From the NCBI GenBank assembly GCA_023432885.1, contig JAEZEU010000374.1, positions 1 to 5,842 of the forward strand: 5,842 nucleotides of DNA, read 5' to 3'. Below the pieces are notes generated by a model. It did no database searches. It was not told where the DNA came from and worked only from the letters and a program-made list of their open reading frames with translations. This document shows positions 5,667 through 5,842 of the stretch, piece by piece. The translations under genes and the position numbers were made by a program. The DNA is from Pseudomonadota bacterium. Its GTDB lineage: Bacteria; Pseudomonadota; Alphaproteobacteria; Rhizobiales; Xanthobacteraceae. Position 1 is the first letter of the stretch; each line of letters opens with the position of its first letter.

Positions 5667-5842
5667 ATGACACGGCAAATGGCGCTGGTTGGTTTCCTGC
5701 AGGCGCAAAACTGCACCAACCTGCCGAGCTCATGGCGGCATCCGCAATCGCGAGACGATTCAATGTCGGCGGACTATTACCAGGAGATTGGCCGCATCCT
5801 CGAAGCCGGCAAATTCCACATGGCCTTTTTCGACGACCGACT
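5667..5842 (+). CDS. LLM-class flavin-dependent monooxygenase, N-terminal part (3' end outside window)
   Basis: The last 176 bases give 58 complete codons with no stop. The translation fits the N terminus of the NtaA/SnaA/DszA branch of luciferase-like monooxygenases: a first strand L-V-G-F-L, then S-S-W-R-H-P at about 21-26, D-Y-Y-x-x-I-x-R-x-L-E-A-G-K-F at about 36-50, and the second strand H-M-A-F-F-D-D-R-L at 51-59, partly cut by the end. Such enzymes oxidise organic substrates (known cases include nitrilotriacetate and organosulfur compounds) with reduced FMN supplied by a separate reductase, which is not in this window. Full members run to about 440 residues, so most is missing. AGGAG at 5656-5660 sits 6 bases ahead of ATG 5667; a second in-frame ATG at 5679 is possible. 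The gene follows the dehydrogenase stop by 12 bases, which suggests one operon. The substrate is unknown. Confidence 0.87.
   Translation, partial: MTRQMALVGFLQAQNCTNLPSSWRHPQSRDDSMSADYYQEIGRILEAGKFHMAFFDDR

Overview
The window is high-GC DNA with long open frames and Shine-Dalgarno-led starts. The protein families and sequence style suggest an alphaproteobacterium, most likely of the Bradyrhizobium/Rhodopseudomonas group. That placement is an inference from family resemblance and base composition, not from a marker gene. I saw no rRNA, tRNA, CRISPR array, transposase or phage gene.

Layout. (1) 1-279, plus strand: the C-terminal end of a DUF5996 protein cut by the window edge, followed at once by a small hairpin. 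(2) 280-384: a short gap holding a candidate general-stress (EcfG-type) promoter, then 385-624, plus strand, a His-rich DUF2171 protein of 79 residues. (3) 732-4283, minus strand, convergent with it: one very large cytoplasmic cyclic-di-GMP enzyme of 1183 residues, built from four tandem GAF sensor units, a GGDEF domain and an EAL domain. Both catalytic domains look intact and the inhibitory RxxD site is present. (4) 4284-4601: a 318-base divergent intergenic region with a CCTAA/TTAGG array close to the GAF-GGDEF-EAL start, a GC-rich palindrome and short direct repeats. (5) 4602-5654, plus strand: an Ldh_2-family (malate/lactate/ureidoglycolate-type) 2-hydroxyacid dehydrogenase, 12 bases ahead of (6) 5667-5842, plus strand: the start of an NtaA/SnaA/DszA-type flavin-dependent monooxygenase, cut by the window end.

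How they fit. The dehydrogenase and monooxygenase form the start of an apparent catabolic operon. The cyclic-di-GMP protein is a stand-alone signalling gene read away from them. Nothing in the sequence ties the signalling protein to the catabolic pair except the shared upstream region. The content is mostly ordinary chromosomal material. The points most worth a second look are the fourfold GAF array, the CCTAA/TTAGG array and the possible stress promoter of the DUF2171 gene.
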